Shown here piece by piece: positions 25,255 to 35,058 of a DNA stretch of 36,856 bases. The DNA lies in contig JAJDNO010000054.1 of assembly GCA_022340615.1 (NCBI GenBank), positions 1 to 36,856 of the forward strand. The letters are read 5' to 3'. The notes beneath the pieces were generated by a model. It did not search any database. It was not told where the DNA came from and saw only the letters and a program-made list of their open reading frames with translations. Both the position numbers and the translations under genes were made by a program. Numbering within the stretch: position 1 is the stretch's first letter; each line of letters opens with the position of its first letter. Source of the stretch: Gallionella sp. Lineage in GTDB: Bacteria; Pseudomonadota; Gammaproteobacteria; Burkholderiales; Gallionellaceae.

Positions 25255-26253
25255 CTATCCGATCAAACTGGCCATCGACAACAGCAGCAGCATGATCAGC
25301 CAGAGCACCACCGCACGCCATACCAGGCCGACCGCGCTTTGCATGAAATCGGTGTCGGCATCCCGGTCGGTACCCAGTTCCGCCCTGTCCTCCAGCGATC
25401 CGTCCTGAGGTATCGGCATGCCGAGACGCACTCCCAGCGCACCCGCACCGCTGGCCAGCAATATGCCCGTTTCGTAGTCAGGCCATGTTGACGCCTGGGT
25501 GCGCCAGCAGTGAATGGTATCTTCGAAATTCCCGACGATCGCAAAAGCCATCGCGGTCAGGCGAACCGGCAACCATTCGAGTATATAGAACGCGTTTCGC
25601 GCAAATGCGCCGAATTCGCCCGGCACGGTTCCGTCCGGTTCGCCTTCGTCGAACGATTCCGGTGCCGCTTGAGCTGAGACCTCCTCCGTGCCGAACCCGG
25701 CATTCCAGTGCGTGCTGAGGAACAACCCCAGTCGATACAGCAGCGCGCCGGCTGCACCGCCCAGACCCAGCGCGCTGAACAGCACGAACCACGCGATCAC
25801 GCCGAACACGTTGCGATGTGATGCGATCAGCGCCTGCTCGATCGTGACGCGGGCCACTTCTTCCGCATTCAATTCGTGCGAAGGGATGCCGCGCCAGTCC
25901 GACAGCAGGCTGCGCGCCTCGTCCAGCCGGTCTTCGCGCAATGCCAGCTGAATATCGGTGAAGTAGTGGCTGAATTGCCGGAATCCCATCGTGAGATACA
26001 GCACCAGCACATTAAATGCCCAGCCCATGATCGGATGGACGCGATCCAGCAGCGAATACGCCGCCATCACGGCGAACAGCAGCGGGAGCACCGCAACCAG
26101 CCAGGCTATCGTGCCATGCCGGCGCTGACCGGCATTGAAGTGGTGCTGAAAAAACATCACGTATGCTTCCAGCCAGCCATACAGATACTTGCGCGAAGAC
26201 AGCGGTTGGAGCTGTTCCAGCAACAGCGCGGCGATCAGGGCAAACAGGCTCAT
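25255..26253 (-). CDS. CobD/CbiB-like (AmpE-related) membrane protein
   Basis: 332 residues with several transmembrane segments. It begins MSLFALIAALLLEQ and has the Q-F-HYFTDIQLALRE region and a C-terminal membrane helix LWLIMLLLLSMASLIG. From memory, this family in betaproteobacteria is annotated CobD/CbiB and is related to AmpE. No other cobalamin gene is in the window, so adenosylcobinamide-phosphate synthesis is not supported by context. The frame is open upstream to 26427, but only the ATG at 26253 gives the family N-terminus. It is divergent from the DUF4442 gene. Confidence 0.8.
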   Translation of the reverse strand: MSLFALIAALLLEQLQPLSSRKYLYGWLEAYVMFFQHHFNAGQRRHGTIAWLVAVLPLLFAVMAAYSLLDRVHPIMGWAFNVLVLYLTMGFRQFSHYFTDIQLALREDRLDEARSLLSDWRGIPSHELNAEEVARVTIEQALIASHRNVFGVIAWFVLFSALGLGGAAGALLYRLGLFLSTHWNAGFGTEEVSAQAAPESFDEGEPDGTVPGEFGAFARNAFYILEWLPVRLTAMAFAIVGNFEDTIHCWRTQASTWPDYETGILLASGAGALGVRLGMPIPQDGSLEDRAELGTDRDADTDFMQSAVGLVWRAVVLWLIMLLLLSMASLIG

Positions 26254-26428
26254 GGCATCGGGATTCACTTCAAGATTCGGATGGAATGAAAGATAGCACA
26301 CTACGGTCGCATTGCGCAGCTTGAACGGGAAGTATGGCAGCCCCCTGCCCGCTACCTGCTGTCTACCCGTCGCGGGTATGAGAGAATCGCAAACAAACCG
26401 CTTGATATTCGATACGCAAATCTGCACG

Positions 26429-26962
26429 ATGAGTCAGAGACATTTCCACGATTCCCCAGGAGTTGCCATCAGGAACCCGACGCTCAAGATGTTCTCCGAT
26501 ACGGCATTGGCCACGATGGGCCTGCGACTGTTCGGTTTTGCCAAAATTCCGCTGATGCTTTACGTCAGGCCCTCCGTGAAAGAGATTTCGAACCAGAGCG
26601 TAGTGGTCAGAATTCCGCTGACCAGAAGAACCCGGAACCATCTCGGATCGATGTACTTCGGCGCGCTTGGCATCGGCGCGGACTGCGCAGTCGGGGCGCT
26701 GGCCATGCATCTGATCAAACAGCAGCCCGTCAAGGTATCCCTTATTTTCAGAACCTTCAGCGCAGAATTTCATCAGCGCGCCGAAGGCGACGTGGATTTT
26801 TGCTGCAAACAGGGAACTGAAATTGCCAATCTGGTCGCACAGGCAGCAGCATCGGATCAGCGGGTCGAGATGGCAATCGATGTAATCGCGACCGTCCCTG
26901 ATCGTGGCAACGATCCGGTTGCGACGTTCAGGTTGACGCTGTCCATGAAGCGTCGTCCATAA
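26429..26962 (+). CDS. DUF4442 hot-dog fold protein
   Basis: 177 residues. The core (about 20-165) resembles the DUF4442 family with a hot-dog fold, seen in RNHLGSMYFGALGIGADCAVG. Such folds often act as thioesterases, but no substrate is known and I see no confirmed catalytic residue beyond that region. The start is uncertain: ATG at 26429 fits the length, ATG at 26489 is the alternative, and neither has a clear ribosome site. The YceI-like gene follows after 16 bases, so they are likely co-transcribed. Confidence 0.75.
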   Translation: MSQRHFHDSPGVAIRNPTLKMFSDTALATMGLRLFGFAKIPLMLYVRPSVKEISNQSVVVRIPLTRRTRNHLGSMYFGALGIGADCAVGALAMHLIKQQPVKVSLIFRTFSAEFHQRAEGDVDFCCKQGTEIANLVAQAAASDQRVEMAIDVIATVPDRGNDPVATFRLTLSMKRRP

Positions 26963-26978
26963 TCCGGTTGATAATAGA

Positions 26979-27671
26979 TTGAACCCACTGTTGCAAGCAG
27001 CCCTTCAAATTCCCGGCCTGATCGGTTTGCTGTTTATCGCATCGGCGGCCGGCGCAACCGATGCAAAAACCGGCACGGCAGCGCCCTCCGATTTTCCGGC
27101 GGCCTATTATCTTAAGCTCGCGGCCCATGGAAAAAGTATCCTGCGGGTGGATTCCCCGCATTCACTAGTCACCATCGAAGTGCATCGTGCAGGTATGCTC
27201 TCTGGCCTGGGGCATGACCATGTCGTTGCGAGCCGCGATGTCGCTGGTTACGTATCCGTCAGCACAGGGGTGTCCGACCTGTATGTGCCGCTCAATTCCC
27301 TGGTCGTGGATGACCCCGGCTTGCGGACCGCGGCCGGGATGAACACGCAACCTTCGCAGAAGGATATCGCGGGCACTCGCCGCAACATGCTGACCAGAAC
27401 GCTGGACGCGGCGCATTTTCCATTTGCGCTGATCCATATTGCCCGGAAAGATGACAGCCGGCTGAAGGTCGCGATCACGCTGCATGGCATCACGCGCAAC
27501 TATGCAGTTGACGCGCGGTTTGAAAACGTTACGGGCGGGATTTCTGTCGCAGGCAGCATGTCTTTCCGGCAGAGCGATTTCGGCATCACGCCGCTCGCCG
27601 TACTTGGCGGTGCGCTGAAAGTTCAGGACAGGGTGGATTTACGCTTCGCCATACTTGCGCAACGCAATTGA
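26979..27671 (+). CDS. Periplasmic YceI-like domain protein
   Basis: 230 residues. The signal peptide ends ASAAGA at about residue 26. The mature part has the YceI-type lipocalin-like barrel with the usual opening SLVTIEVHRAGMLSGLGHDH and the later KVAITLHGITR and FRQSDFGITPL. YceI proteins bind isoprenoid-like or other amphiphilic ligands in the periplasm; the ligand here is unknown. No ATG or GTG is available in frame; the only start before the signal peptide is TTG at 26979, since a stop occurs at 26946. It converges on murJ. Confidence 0.85.
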   Translation: MNPLLQAALQIPGLIGLLFIASAAGATDAKTGTAAPSDFPAAYYLKLAAHGKSILRVDSPHSLVTIEVHRAGMLSGLGHDHVVASRDVAGYVSVSTGVSDLYVPLNSLVVDDPGLRTAAGMNTQPSQKDIAGTRRNMLTRTLDAAHFPFALIHIARKDDSRLKVAITLHGITRNYAVDARFENVTGGISVAGSMSFRQSDFGITPLAVLGGALKVQDRVDLRFAILAQRN

Positions 27672-27682
27672 CCCTCAAGCAA

Positions 27683-29221
27683 TCAGTGTATCGCGTGCCT
27701 GGAAAAATGCCGTGGTCGGAAACCCAGTGCGGCCAGCACTGCAAAGTAAACTGCCACGCCACCGCCCACCAGCCCGGCCAGCCTAAGGATGCGCAACCAG
27801 CCCGAGCCGGTCAGCCAGCTTTGCTCGCTGCCCATGCCCAGCCACAGCGTAATCCCCAGCGCCACCACAGCAATGGCCACCTTCAGAAAAAACTTCGCCC
27901 AGCCCGGCTCGGGCTGGTAGATGCCGCGCTTGCGCAGGTAATAAAACAGGATAGAGGAATTCAGGCATGCGGCGAGCCCGATCGACAAGGCCAGGCCCGC
28001 ATGATGCAACCAGCCGACGAACATCGCATTCATCGCCTGCGTCGCCAGCAGGGTCACGATGCCGATTTTCACCGGGGTCCTGATGTCCTGGCGCGCATAG
28101 AAACCCGGCGCGAGTATCTTCACCAGTATGATGCCGATCAGACCGACGCTGTAACCGACCAGCGCATAGCTGGTCATCATTACATCGTGCGCGTCAAACG
28201 CGCCGCGCTGGAAAAAAGTCGATAACAGCGGCACCGCAATCATGCCCAGGGCCAGCGCGGCGGGCAGCGTCATCATGATGGTCAGGCGCAGGCCCCAGTC
28301 CAGCAGCCTGGAATATTCCGCGGTATTCTTGTCGGCATGGCACTTCGAAAGCGACGGCAGCAGGATGGAGCCCAGCGCGACACCCAGCACACCCGATGGA
28401 AACTCCATAAGCCGATCGGCGTAATACAGCCAGGACACGCTGCCGGCGACCAGAAACGACGCGAAGATGGTGTTGATGATCAGGCTGATCTGCGCGATCG
28501 ACACGCCGAACACCGCCGGCCCCATCTGTCTGATCACGCGCCGCATTCCCGCGTCCTTCAGACTGAAGCGGATGCGCGGCATCATGCCGATCTTCTTCAG
28601 AAACGGAACCTGGAACGCCAGCTGCACCACGCCCGCGACGAACACCGCCCAGGCCAGCGCCAGGATGGGCGGATCGAAATATGGTGCCAGCCACAGCGCG
28701 GCGCCGATGAAGCAGATGTTCAGAAGTATCGGTGCAAAGGCCGGCACCCAGAACCGGTTATAGGTGTTGAGAATGCCAGCCGCGACCGCAACCAGCGAGA
28801 TGAAGAAGATGTATGGTGTAGTGATGCGCAATAACTGCACGGTCAGGTCGAACTTCGGCATGTCCTTGAGAAAGCCCGGCGCGCTGACAAACACGAAAAC
28901 CGGCGCGGCGATGATGCCGACCAGCGTGACCACGAAAAGTATCAGCGCCAGCATTGTGGTCACGTGGTCGACCAGCAGCTGTGTTTCCTCATGGCCGCGG
29001 CGGTTCTTGTATTCGCCGAAGATCGGCACGAATGCCTGAGAGAACGCGCCCTCCGCGAACAGCCGGCGAAGCAGGTTGGGCAGCTTGAACGCGACGAAGA
29101 ATGCATCGGTCGCGATGCCCGCGCCGAATATCCTGGCGATCAGCACATCGCGCACGAATGCCAAAATGCGCGAAACCAGCGTCAGGCTGCTGATCGTGGC
29201 CAATGATTTAAGTAAATTCAT
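27683..29221 (-). CDS. murJ: Lipid II flippase MurJ
   Basis: 512 residues with about 14 transmembrane segments. It moves lipid II across the inner membrane for peptidoglycan synthesis. The start [25 protein letters not shown] and the motif [17 protein letters not shown] are the MurJ/MviN signature; conserved Arg residues of the cavity are present in these stretches. It is divergent from rpsT, as in many betaproteobacteria. Confidence 0.97.
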   Translation of the reverse strand: MNLLKSLATISSLTLVSRILAFVRDVLIARIFGAGIATDAFFVAFKLPNLLRRLFAEGAFSQAFVPIFGEYKNRRGHEETQLLVDHVTTMLALILFVVTLVGIIAAPVFVFVSAPGFLKDMPKFDLTVQLLRITTPYIFFISLVAVAAGILNTYNRFWVPAFAPILLNICFIGAALWLAPYFDPPILALAWAVFVAGVVQLAFQVPFLKKIGMMPRIRFSLKDAGMRRVIRQMGPAVFGVSIAQISLIINTIFASFLVAGSVSWLYYADRLMEFPSGVLGVALGSILLPSLSKCHADKNTAEYSRLLDWGLRLTIMMTLPAALALGMIAVPLLSTFFQRGAFDAHDVMMTSYALVGYSVGLIGIILVKILAPGFYARQDIRTPVKIGIVTLLATQAMNAMFVGWLHHAGLALSIGLAACLNSSILFYYLRKRGIYQPEPGWAKFFLKVAIAVVALGITLWLGMGSEQSWLTGSGWLRILRLAGLVGGGVAVYFAVLAALGFRPRHFSRHAIH

Positions 29222-29309
29222 GCAGCATCAGGACAAGGGATTCAAAAGGTTGCGTATCATAACACCGGCAATGGCCCATTCTGCCTGCCTGCCGCCTCGG
29301 CAAAAAGAT

Positions 29310-29338
29310 TTGCAAAAATACGCGCAAGTCTCTAGAAT
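29310..29338 (+). promoter_or_regulatory. Sigma70-type promoter of rpsT
   Basis: TTGCAA (29310-29315), a 17-base spacer and TAGAAT (29333-29338, 5 of 6) precede rpsT. The predicted start near 29345 leaves a leader of about 34 bases. Confidence 0.6.
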
Positions 29339-29378
29339 GCGCGCCTTTCGTGTTACCGAATTTACTTTAGGAGTAGTC

Positions 29379-29642
29379 ATGGCAAATAGCGCACAGGCAC
29401 GCAAACGCGCACGTCAGGCGGTCAAACTGAACGCTCACAACAGCGGCCAGCGATCGGAATTGCGCACCGCGATCAAGAAAGTGGCTAAAGCCATCGCGGC
29501 CGGAGACAAGGCTGCCGCCCAGGCCGTATACCAGTCTTCCGTCAGCACGGTGGACAGGATTGCCGACAAGAAGATCATCCACAAGAACAAGGCAGCACGC
29601 CACAAGAGCCGCTTGTCTGCGGCAATCAAGGCAATGGCTTAA
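29379..29642 (+). CDS. rpsT: 30S ribosomal protein S20
   Basis: 87 residues, basic, typical S20: [17 protein letters not shown] at the start and [18 protein letters not shown] at the end. S20 binds 16S rRNA early in 30S assembly. The ATG has AGGAG 5 bases upstream. It is divergent from murJ, and a good terminator follows about 95 bases later. Confidence 0.98.
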   Translation: MANSAQARKRARQAVKLNAHNSGQRSELRTAIKKVAKAIAAGDKAAAQAVYQSSVSTVDRIADKKIIHKNKAARHKSRLSAAIKAMA

Positions 29643-29736
29643 ACACCCGGGTTATAACGCTTGCGTTGATGTTTCAGACATAATCCGCGGCTTGGCCTGA
29701 GTTCTTTGACGGCCTCGCAATGGCGAGTAGTATTAT

Positions 29737-29770
29737 CAAGCCGACAGCGATGTCGGCTTGTTTGCTTTTT
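29737..29770 (+). terminator. Rho-independent terminator downstream of rpsT
   Basis: CAAGCCGACA-GCGA-TGTCGGCTTG forms 10 pairs (29737-29760) with a GNRA-like loop, followed by TTTGCTTTTT. The 29643-29736 stretch before it shows no gene. Confidence 0.88.
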
Positions 29771-29836
29771 CGGGGTTGATTTTTCTTGCGCGGTTGGGGC
29801 CGTTTGGCTCAATATACGCCACTTGATTGATACAGA

Positions 29837-29855
29837 ACGGCGGCTGGTCCGCCGT
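29837..29855 (+). promoter_or_regulatory. Hairpin directly before argD
   Basis: ACGGCGG-CTGGT-CCGCCGT forms a 7-bp perfect stem that ends 9 bases before the argD ATG. It occupies the place where a ribosome site would be expected, and none is visible. It could affect translation or end read-through. Confidence 0.4.
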
Positions 29856-29862
29856 CATTATT

Positions 29863-29877
29863 TTATGTCGCACATAA
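29863..29877. promoter_or_regulatory. Palindrome TTATGT-CGC-ACATAA over the argD start codon
   Basis: This exact 6-3-6 palindrome covers the ATG at 29865 and lies just before a second ATG at 29877. Its A/T-rich look recalls ARG boxes, but it does not match the E. coli ArgR consensus well. Confidence 0.25.
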
Positions 29878-31046
29878 TGAATACATATGCCCGTCTTCCC
29901 GTCGCTTTCGAGCGCGGCGAAGGTGTGTGGCTCTGGGATACCGAAGGCAAACGCTACCTGGACGGTCTGGCGGGCATCGCGGTAAACACGCTGGGACACG
30001 CGCATGCGCGTTTCACCGCTGCGCTCGTCGATCAGATCGGCAAATTGATCCACTGTTCCAACGTCTATCAGATTAACGGCCAGGAACTGCTCGCAGATGA
30101 ACTTTGCAGCCTGTCCGGCATGCAGGAAGTGTTCTTCTGCAATTCAGGATGTGAGGCGAACGAGGCGGCGATCAAGCTGGCGCGCATGTACGGCCACAAG
30201 CAGGGTGTCGAATCCCCCGCCATCATCGTGATGGAAAAGGCGTTCCACGGGCGCACGCTGGCAACCCTTTCGGCTACCGGCAACCGCAAGGTGCAGGCCG
30301 GTTTCGAACCGCTGGTGAAGGGCTTCGTGCGGGTTCCATACAACGATCTGGACGCGATCCGCCAAGTCGCGCAAAACAACCGCGAAGTGGTCGCGGTACT
30401 GGTCGAACCGATACAGGGCGAAGGCGGCATACGCACCCTGGATATTCAATACCTGCAACAACTGCGCAATATTTGCGACGAGCAGAACTGGCTGCTGATG
30501 CTCGATGAAGTGCAATGCGGCATCGGCCGCACCGGAAAATGGTTTGCCTTCCAGCACAGCGGCATCCTGCCGGACGTGATGACGCTCGCCAAGGGTCTGG
30601 GCTCCGGCATACCGATCGGCACCTGCATCGCAACAGGCAAGGCAGCCGGTATCTTCCAGCCCGGCAATCACGGATCGACGTTCGGCGGCAATCCGCTTGC
30701 CTGCACGGCGGGCCTGACCACGCTGAACATTCTGGAACAGGATCGGTTGCTTGCGCACGCCGAAAAACTCGGAATATATATCCATCAGGGTCTCACCACT
30801 GCACTGCAGGGCTTGAACGGCGTCAAGGAGATCCGCGGCCAGGGATTGATGATAGGCATCGAACTGGACAAACCTTGCGGCGACCTGGTCAAATCGGCGC
30901 TTGCCAGAGGACTGTTGATCAACGTCACCGCCGACAGCGTGATTCGTCTGTTGCCGCCGCTGATCATGACGCAGGACGAAGCGCAGCAAATGCTGGATAT
31001 CCTGTGCCCGCTGATCAAAGACTTTTTGCAACCTGGAACGGAATAG
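29865..31046 (+). CDS. argD: Acetylornithine aminotransferase
   Basis: 393 residues from MSHIMNTYARLPVAF. It is a class III PLP aminotransferase in arginine (and lysine) synthesis. The PLP Lys lies in TLAKGLGSGIPIG (about 243), preceded by the LLMLDEVQCGIGRTG motif; the substrate loop NSGCEANEAAIKLAR is intact. An in-frame ATG at 29877 is the other likely start. argF begins 4 bases after its stop, indicating an operon. The open frame upstream of the ATG covers the rpsT terminator region and is not coding. Confidence 0.95.
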   Translation: MSHIMNTYARLPVAFERGEGVWLWDTEGKRYLDGLAGIAVNTLGHAHARFTAALVDQIGKLIHCSNVYQINGQELLADELCSLSGMQEVFFCNSGCEANEAAIKLARMYGHKQGVESPAIIVMEKAFHGRTLATLSATGNRKVQAGFEPLVKGFVRVPYNDLDAIRQVAQNNREVVAVLVEPIQGEGGIRTLDIQYLQQLRNICDEQNWLLMLDEVQCGIGRTGKWFAFQHSGILPDVMTLAKGLGSGIPIGTCIATGKAAGIFQPGNHGSTFGGNPLACTAGLTTLNILEQDRLLAHAEKLGIYIHQGLTTALQGLNGVKEIRGQGLMIGIELDKPCGDLVKSALARGLLINVTADSVIRLLPPLIMTQDEAQQMLDILCPLIKDFLQPGTE

Positions 31047-31050
31047 AGCC

Positions 31051-31989
31051 ATGTCAGCAAACCAGCCGGTGCCAGTAAAACATTTCCTTCAGTTCAAGGA
31101 CTTCACCCGCGAGGAGCTTGAGTACCTGTTCACGCGCACGGGCATCATCAAGCAGAAATTCAAATCCTACCAGCAGCATTGGCCGCTGACCGACCGTACG
31201 CTGGTAATGATCTTTGAAAAGGCCAGCACTCGCACGCGCCTGTCTTTTGAAGCCGGAATGCAGCAACTGGGCGGCTCGGCGATCTACCTTAACACGCGCG
31301 ATTCGCAATTGGGACGCGGCGAATCGGTGGAAGACGCCGGCCAGGTCATCTCGCGCATGTCCGATATCGTGATGATCCGCACCTTCGAACAATCCATCAT
31401 CGAACGCTTTGCAGCGAACTCGCGCGTGCCGGTGATCAACGGCCTGACCAACGAGTATCATCCGTGCCAGATACTCGCGGATATCTATACCTACATCGAA
31501 CACCGCGGTTCGATCAGCGGCAAAACCGTGGCCTGGATAGGCGATTCCAACAACATGTGCAATACCTGGCTGCAGGCTGCGGAGATACTGAATTTCAACG
31601 TGCACGTTTCAACCCCGCCCGGCTACGAAGTCGAACCGGAACGCGCCGGCCTTTTCGGCGCTGACCATTATGAAGAATTCACCAACCCGATGGACGCCGC
31701 GCGCGGCGCAGACCTGGTGACCACAGACGTGTGGACCTCAATGGGATTCGAGGCTGAAAACGAGGAACGCATGAAGGATTTCGCGGACTGGCAGGTAGAT
31801 GAAGAAATGATGGCTGTCGCGGCAAAGGATGCGCTGTTCATGCACTGCCTGCCGGCACATCGCGGCGAGGAAGTCTCGGCCGGGGTGATGGATGGCCCGC
31901 AAAGCGTAGTGTGGGACGAGGCTGAAAACAGACTGCATGTGCAGAAAGGACTGATGGAATATTTGCTGTTGGGGAAATTGAAGGGGTAA
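31051..31989 (+). CDS. argF: Ornithine carbamoyltransferase
   Basis: 312 residues. It joins carbamoyl phosphate (from CarAB) and ornithine into citrulline. The carbamoyl-phosphate motif STRTR (about 59-63), HPCQILAD and the ornithine loop HCLPAHRG (about 263) are all present. It starts 4 bases after argD, so translation is probably coupled. The next arginine gene, argG, follows after a small membrane protein. Confidence 0.97.
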   Translation: MSANQPVPVKHFLQFKDFTREELEYLFTRTGIIKQKFKSYQQHWPLTDRTLVMIFEKASTRTRLSFEAGMQQLGGSAIYLNTRDSQLGRGESVEDAGQVISRMSDIVMIRTFEQSIIERFAANSRVPVINGLTNEYHPCQILADIYTYIEHRGSISGKTVAWIGDSNNMCNTWLQAAEILNFNVHVSTPPGYEVEPERAGLFGADHYEEFTNPMDAARGADLVTTDVWTSMGFEAENEERMKDFADWQVDEEMMAVAAKDALFMHCLPAHRGEEVSAGVMDGPQSVVWDEAENRLHVQKGLMEYLLLGKLKG

Positions 31990-32081
31990 ACGAAACGATT
32001 CACGGTTAGTGCTGTCTATTCGCGTGCAAACCCGCCTGCGCACAAGGCGAAGGCGGTTATTTTGTACCGGGGAAAATCTGC

Positions 32082-32423
32082 ATGAACCAGGAATCGCCTC
32101 AAACACCCGATACCAGCCACAGCAAGGCAAGCCGGCTGGCCGATCATATCCTGCCGTCATCAGCAACGATGATCGGTGTTTGCATGACGGTTATCAGCCT
32201 GGCCCACCTGATCCCGAAACACAGCATCAGCAGGCACGTCAACGATTTGCTTGCACTGGACAGCCTGCTGTTTTTGAGCAGTGCAATGCTGTCATATTTC
32301 TCCATCAGACGCCCGATGCTGGCCGAAAAGTACGAGCGCCTGGCCGATAGCATTTTTCTGATCGGCCTGGCGGTAATGGTGGTGGTAGGATTTGTGGTCG
32401 CTTTTGAATTAATGATTGATTAA
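32082..32423 (+). CDS. Small three-helix membrane protein in the arg cluster
   Basis: 113 residues with about three transmembrane segments ([33 protein letters not shown] and [17 protein letters not shown]). GGGGAAA lies 6 bases before the ATG. I do not recognise a family. It sits between argF (92-base gap) and argG (14-base gap) on the same strand, so it is probably co-transcribed with argG, but nothing in the sequence links it to arginine. Confidence 0.75.
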   Translation: MNQESPQTPDTSHSKASRLADHILPSSATMIGVCMTVISLAHLIPKHSISRHVNDLLALDSLLFLSSAMLSYFSIRRPMLAEKYERLADSIFLIGLAVMVVVGFVVAFELMID

Positions 32424-32437
32424 CCCGGTTGAAAAAA

Positions 32438-33664
32438 ATGTCTGAAATAAAAAAAGTTGTACTCGCCTACTCCGGCGGACTGGATACCTCGGTGATCCTG
32501 AAGTGGTTGCAGGACACCTACCAATGCGAAGTAGTCACCTTCACTGCCGACCTTGGCCAGGGGGAGGAACTCGAACCTGCCCGGCAGAAAGCACTGAAGG
32601 CCGGCATCAAGCCGGAAAACATTTTCATCGACGACTTGCGCGAGGAATTCGTGCGCGATTTCGTGTACCCGATGTTCCGCGCCAATACTGTCTACGAAGG
32701 CGAATACCTGCTCGGCACCTCGATTGCGCGTCCGCTGATTGCGAAGCGCCTGATCGAGATTGCCGGCAAGACCGGCGCGCAGGCGATCTCGCACGGCGCA
32801 ACCGGAAAGGGCAACGACCAGGTGCGTTTCGAACTGGGCGCCTATGCGCTGAACCCCAACATCAAGGTCATCGCGCCGTGGCGCGAATGGGACCTGCTGT
32901 CGCGGGAAAAACTGATGGCCTATGCCGAGAAGGCCGGCATCGAGATCGAGATGAAACACAAGAAAGGTGGCTCACCATACTCGATGGATGCCAATCTGCT
33001 GCACATCTCCTATGAAGGACGCCATCTGGAAGATCCTGCAGCCGAAGCCGAGGAAAGCATGTGGCGCTGGACCACGTCGCCGGAAAACGCGCCGGATGCC
33101 GCGGAATATCTGGAGCTCGAATTTGTGCATGGCGATATCGTCGCGCTGAACGGCGTAAAAATGACACCTGCGACCGTGTTGTCCAGACTGAACGAGATTG
33201 GCGGCAAGCACGGCATCGGCCGGCTCGACCTGGTCGAAAACCGCTATGTCGGCATGAAGTCGCGCGGCTGCTACGAAACGCCGGGCGGCACCATCATGCT
33301 CAAGGCGCACCGCGCGATCGAATCGATCACGCTGGACCGCGAAGTGGCGCATCTTAAGGACGACCTGATGCCGCGCTATGCATCGATGATTTACAACGGC
33401 TACTGGTGGGGCCCGGAACGCCGCACTTTGCAGACCCTGATCGATTATACCCAGCAGACCGTGAACGGCTGGGTACGCGTCAAACTGTACAAGGGCAACG
33501 TAATCGTGGCAGGACGCGATTCGAAGACCGATTCGCTGTTCGACCCGACCATCGCGACATTCGAGGACGACAAGGGCGCATATGACCAGAAGGACGCTGC
33601 CGGATTCATCAAGCTGAACGCGCTGCGGTTACGCATTGCAGCGAAACTGAACAACCGGAAATAA
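32438..33664 (+). CDS. argG: Argininosuccinate synthase
   Basis: 408 residues. It joins citrulline and aspartate with ATP. The N-terminal PP-loop is AYSGGLDTS, and the later motifs [15 protein letters not shown] and [14 protein letters not shown] are intact. The ATG at 32438 is the family start; a TTG three codons earlier is open but less likely. With argD and argF it makes consecutive steps of the pathway; argH is not in the window. Confidence 0.97.
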   Translation: MSEIKKVVLAYSGGLDTSVILKWLQDTYQCEVVTFTADLGQGEELEPARQKALKAGIKPENIFIDDLREEFVRDFVYPMFRANTVYEGEYLLGTSIARPLIAKRLIEIAGKTGAQAISHGATGKGNDQVRFELGAYALNPNIKVIAPWREWDLLSREKLMAYAEKAGIEIEMKHKKGGSPYSMDANLLHISYEGRHLEDPAAEAEESMWRWTTSPENAPDAAEYLELEFVHGDIVALNGVKMTPATVLSRLNEIGGKHGIGRLDLVENRYVGMKSRGCYETPGGTIMLKAHRAIESITLDREVAHLKDDLMPRYASMIYNGYWWGPERRTLQTLIDYTQQTVNGWVRVKLYKGNVIVAGRDSKTDSLFDPTIATFEDDKGAYDQKDAAGFIKLNALRLRIAAKLNNRK

Positions 33665-33690
33665 TCTCTGGATACTTCAAGGGGGCGATC

Positions 33691-34182
33691 GTGATTCACG
33701 AACTGAGCGGAGACATTCTATATAGCGGTGCGAAAGCCATCGTTCAGGGTGTCGCGCCCAACGACGATTTTCACCATGGCCTAGCGCTGCAACTGCGCGA
33801 ACGCATGCCGGCAATGTACAAGGACTTTCGCCACTATTGCCAGACCCGGCATCCCAAGTCCGGCGGCGTGTGGTCATGGGTTAGCTCCGATGGCCGTTAT
33901 ATTGTGAATCTGTTCACCCAGGATCCAGCCTACGACCAGGGCAGCAAACCCGGCCGCGCCAAAGTAAGCCACGTGAATCATGCCCTGCATGCGCTGCACA
34001 ATTTCGTGCAGAAGGAAAAGATCGGCAGTGTCGCGTTGCCGCGCCTGGCATGCGGCATTACCGGCCTGGACTGGGGAGAAGTCAGGCCGCTGATCGATAA
34101 GCAGCTCGGCGATCTCGATATCCCTGTGTATCTGTATGCCACATACCAGAAAGGCGTAAAAACCAGCGAGTCCCAAAAATAA
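33691..34182 (+). CDS. Macro-domain protein
   Basis: 163 residues from a GTG with AAGGGGG about 6 bases upstream. The macro fold is seen in ELSGDILYSGAKAIVQGV, the strand YIVNLFTQ and ALPRLACGITGLDWGEVRPLI. Macro domains bind ADP-ribose and some remove it from proteins. Compared by eye with the ALC1/TARG1-like group, the positions of its catalytic Lys and Asp appear to hold Gln and Thr, so binding without hydrolysis is possible; the alignment is from memory. It follows argG by 26 bases and precedes ppnP by 24. Confidence 0.85.
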   Translation: MIHELSGDILYSGAKAIVQGVAPNDDFHHGLALQLRERMPAMYKDFRHYCQTRHPKSGGVWSWVSSDGRYIVNLFTQDPAYDQGSKPGRAKVSHVNHALHALHNFVQKEKIGSVALPRLACGITGLDWGEVRPLIDKQLGDLDIPVYLYATYQKGVKTSESQK

Positions 34183-34206
34183 CCAAACTTCCGGAGAAGA
34201 AACAGC

Positions 34207-34518
34207 ATGTCGCAATTCAATAACGTCAGTGTCGAAAAAAATGGCAATGTGTTTTTCGACGGAAAATGCGTGTCACACTCGGTGCTGTTTCCCGATGGCA
34301 CGCGCAAGACCGTCGGCGTGATCCTGCCCAGCACGCTGACTTTCAATGTCGGTGCGCCGGAACTGATGGAAATCACGTCCGGCACCTGCCGTGTGAAGAT
34401 CGGCGACGAACCGGAATTCAAGAACTATGTCGCGGGAGACAAGTTTTCTGTTCCCGCCAATGGACATTTCGTGATCGAAGCCAATGATGTAGTCAATTAC
34501 GTTTGCAGTTTCGGTTAA
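34207..34518 (+). CDS. ppnP: Pyrimidine/purine nucleoside phosphorylase
   Basis: 103 residues, a single-domain cupin once called DUF1255. It splits nucleosides with phosphate into base and ribose-1-phosphate. Family features include [20 protein letters not shown] and [19 protein letters not shown] lies upstream of the ATG. It sits 24 bases after the macro-domain gene and 44 bases before yajQ, suggesting one transcript. Confidence 0.92.
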   Translation: MSQFNNVSVEKNGNVFFDGKCVSHSVLFPDGTRKTVGVILPSTLTFNVGAPELMEITSGTCRVKIGDEPEFKNYVAGDKFSVPANGHFVIEANDVVNYVCSFG

Positions 34519-34562
34519 CAGGCTTGCCTGTTTGGAAATTTGATAAATATCGGGAGAAAACC

Positions 34563-35051
34563 GTGCCAACCTTCGACATCGTTTCAGAAGTAGACAAGAC
34601 CGAAGTCAAGAACGCGATTGAGCAGACCAACAAGGAAGTCGGCACCCGCTTCGACTTCAAGGGCTCGGATGCCCGCGTCGAACAGGCCGAGCTCAAACTG
34701 ACCGTGTGGGCAGACAATGAATTCCAGCTCGACCAGGTGCAGGATATCCTGAACGGCAAGCTGACCAAGCGCGGTGTCGACATCAAGTGTCTGGAGATCA
34801 GCGACAAGATCGAGAAGGTCAGCGGCAACAAGGTCAAGCGCGCCTGCGAGGTCAAGGTCGGCGTGGATATTGAGCTGGCAAAGAAGATCGTCAAGCAACT
34901 CAAGGACAGCAAACTGAAGGTGCAGGCAAGCATCCAGGGAGATACTGTGCGGGTCAGCGGCAAGAAGCGCGACGATCTCCAGGAAGCGATTGCTTTCGTC
35001 AGGAAAACCATCACCGATTTTCCGCTGCAGTACCAGAACTTCCGCGATTAG
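34563..35051 (+). CDS. yajQ: YajQ family nucleotide-binding protein
   Basis: 162 residues. The start [18 protein letters not shown] and [11 protein letters not shown] are the YajQ signature. The protein binds nucleotides, and a Xanthomonas homologue binds cyclic-di-GMP and acts with a transcription factor. The start is GTG at 34563 with GGGAG upstream; the frame above it lies inside ppnP and is not coding. The PAP2 gene follows after 7 bases. Confidence 0.94.
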   Translation: MPTFDIVSEVDKTEVKNAIEQTNKEVGTRFDFKGSDARVEQAELKLTVWADNEFQLDQVQDILNGKLTKRGVDIKCLEISDKIEKVSGNKVKRACEVKVGVDIELAKKIVKQLKDSKLKVQASIQGDTVRVSGKKRDDLQEAIAFVRKTITDFPLQYQNFRD

Positions 35052-35058
35052 GCCTGGC

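Noticed and set aside
29706..29864. In-frame extension of argD by 53 codons
   Set aside because: It runs over the terminator hairpin after rpsT and over the hairpin before argD, and no homologue-like residues are present.
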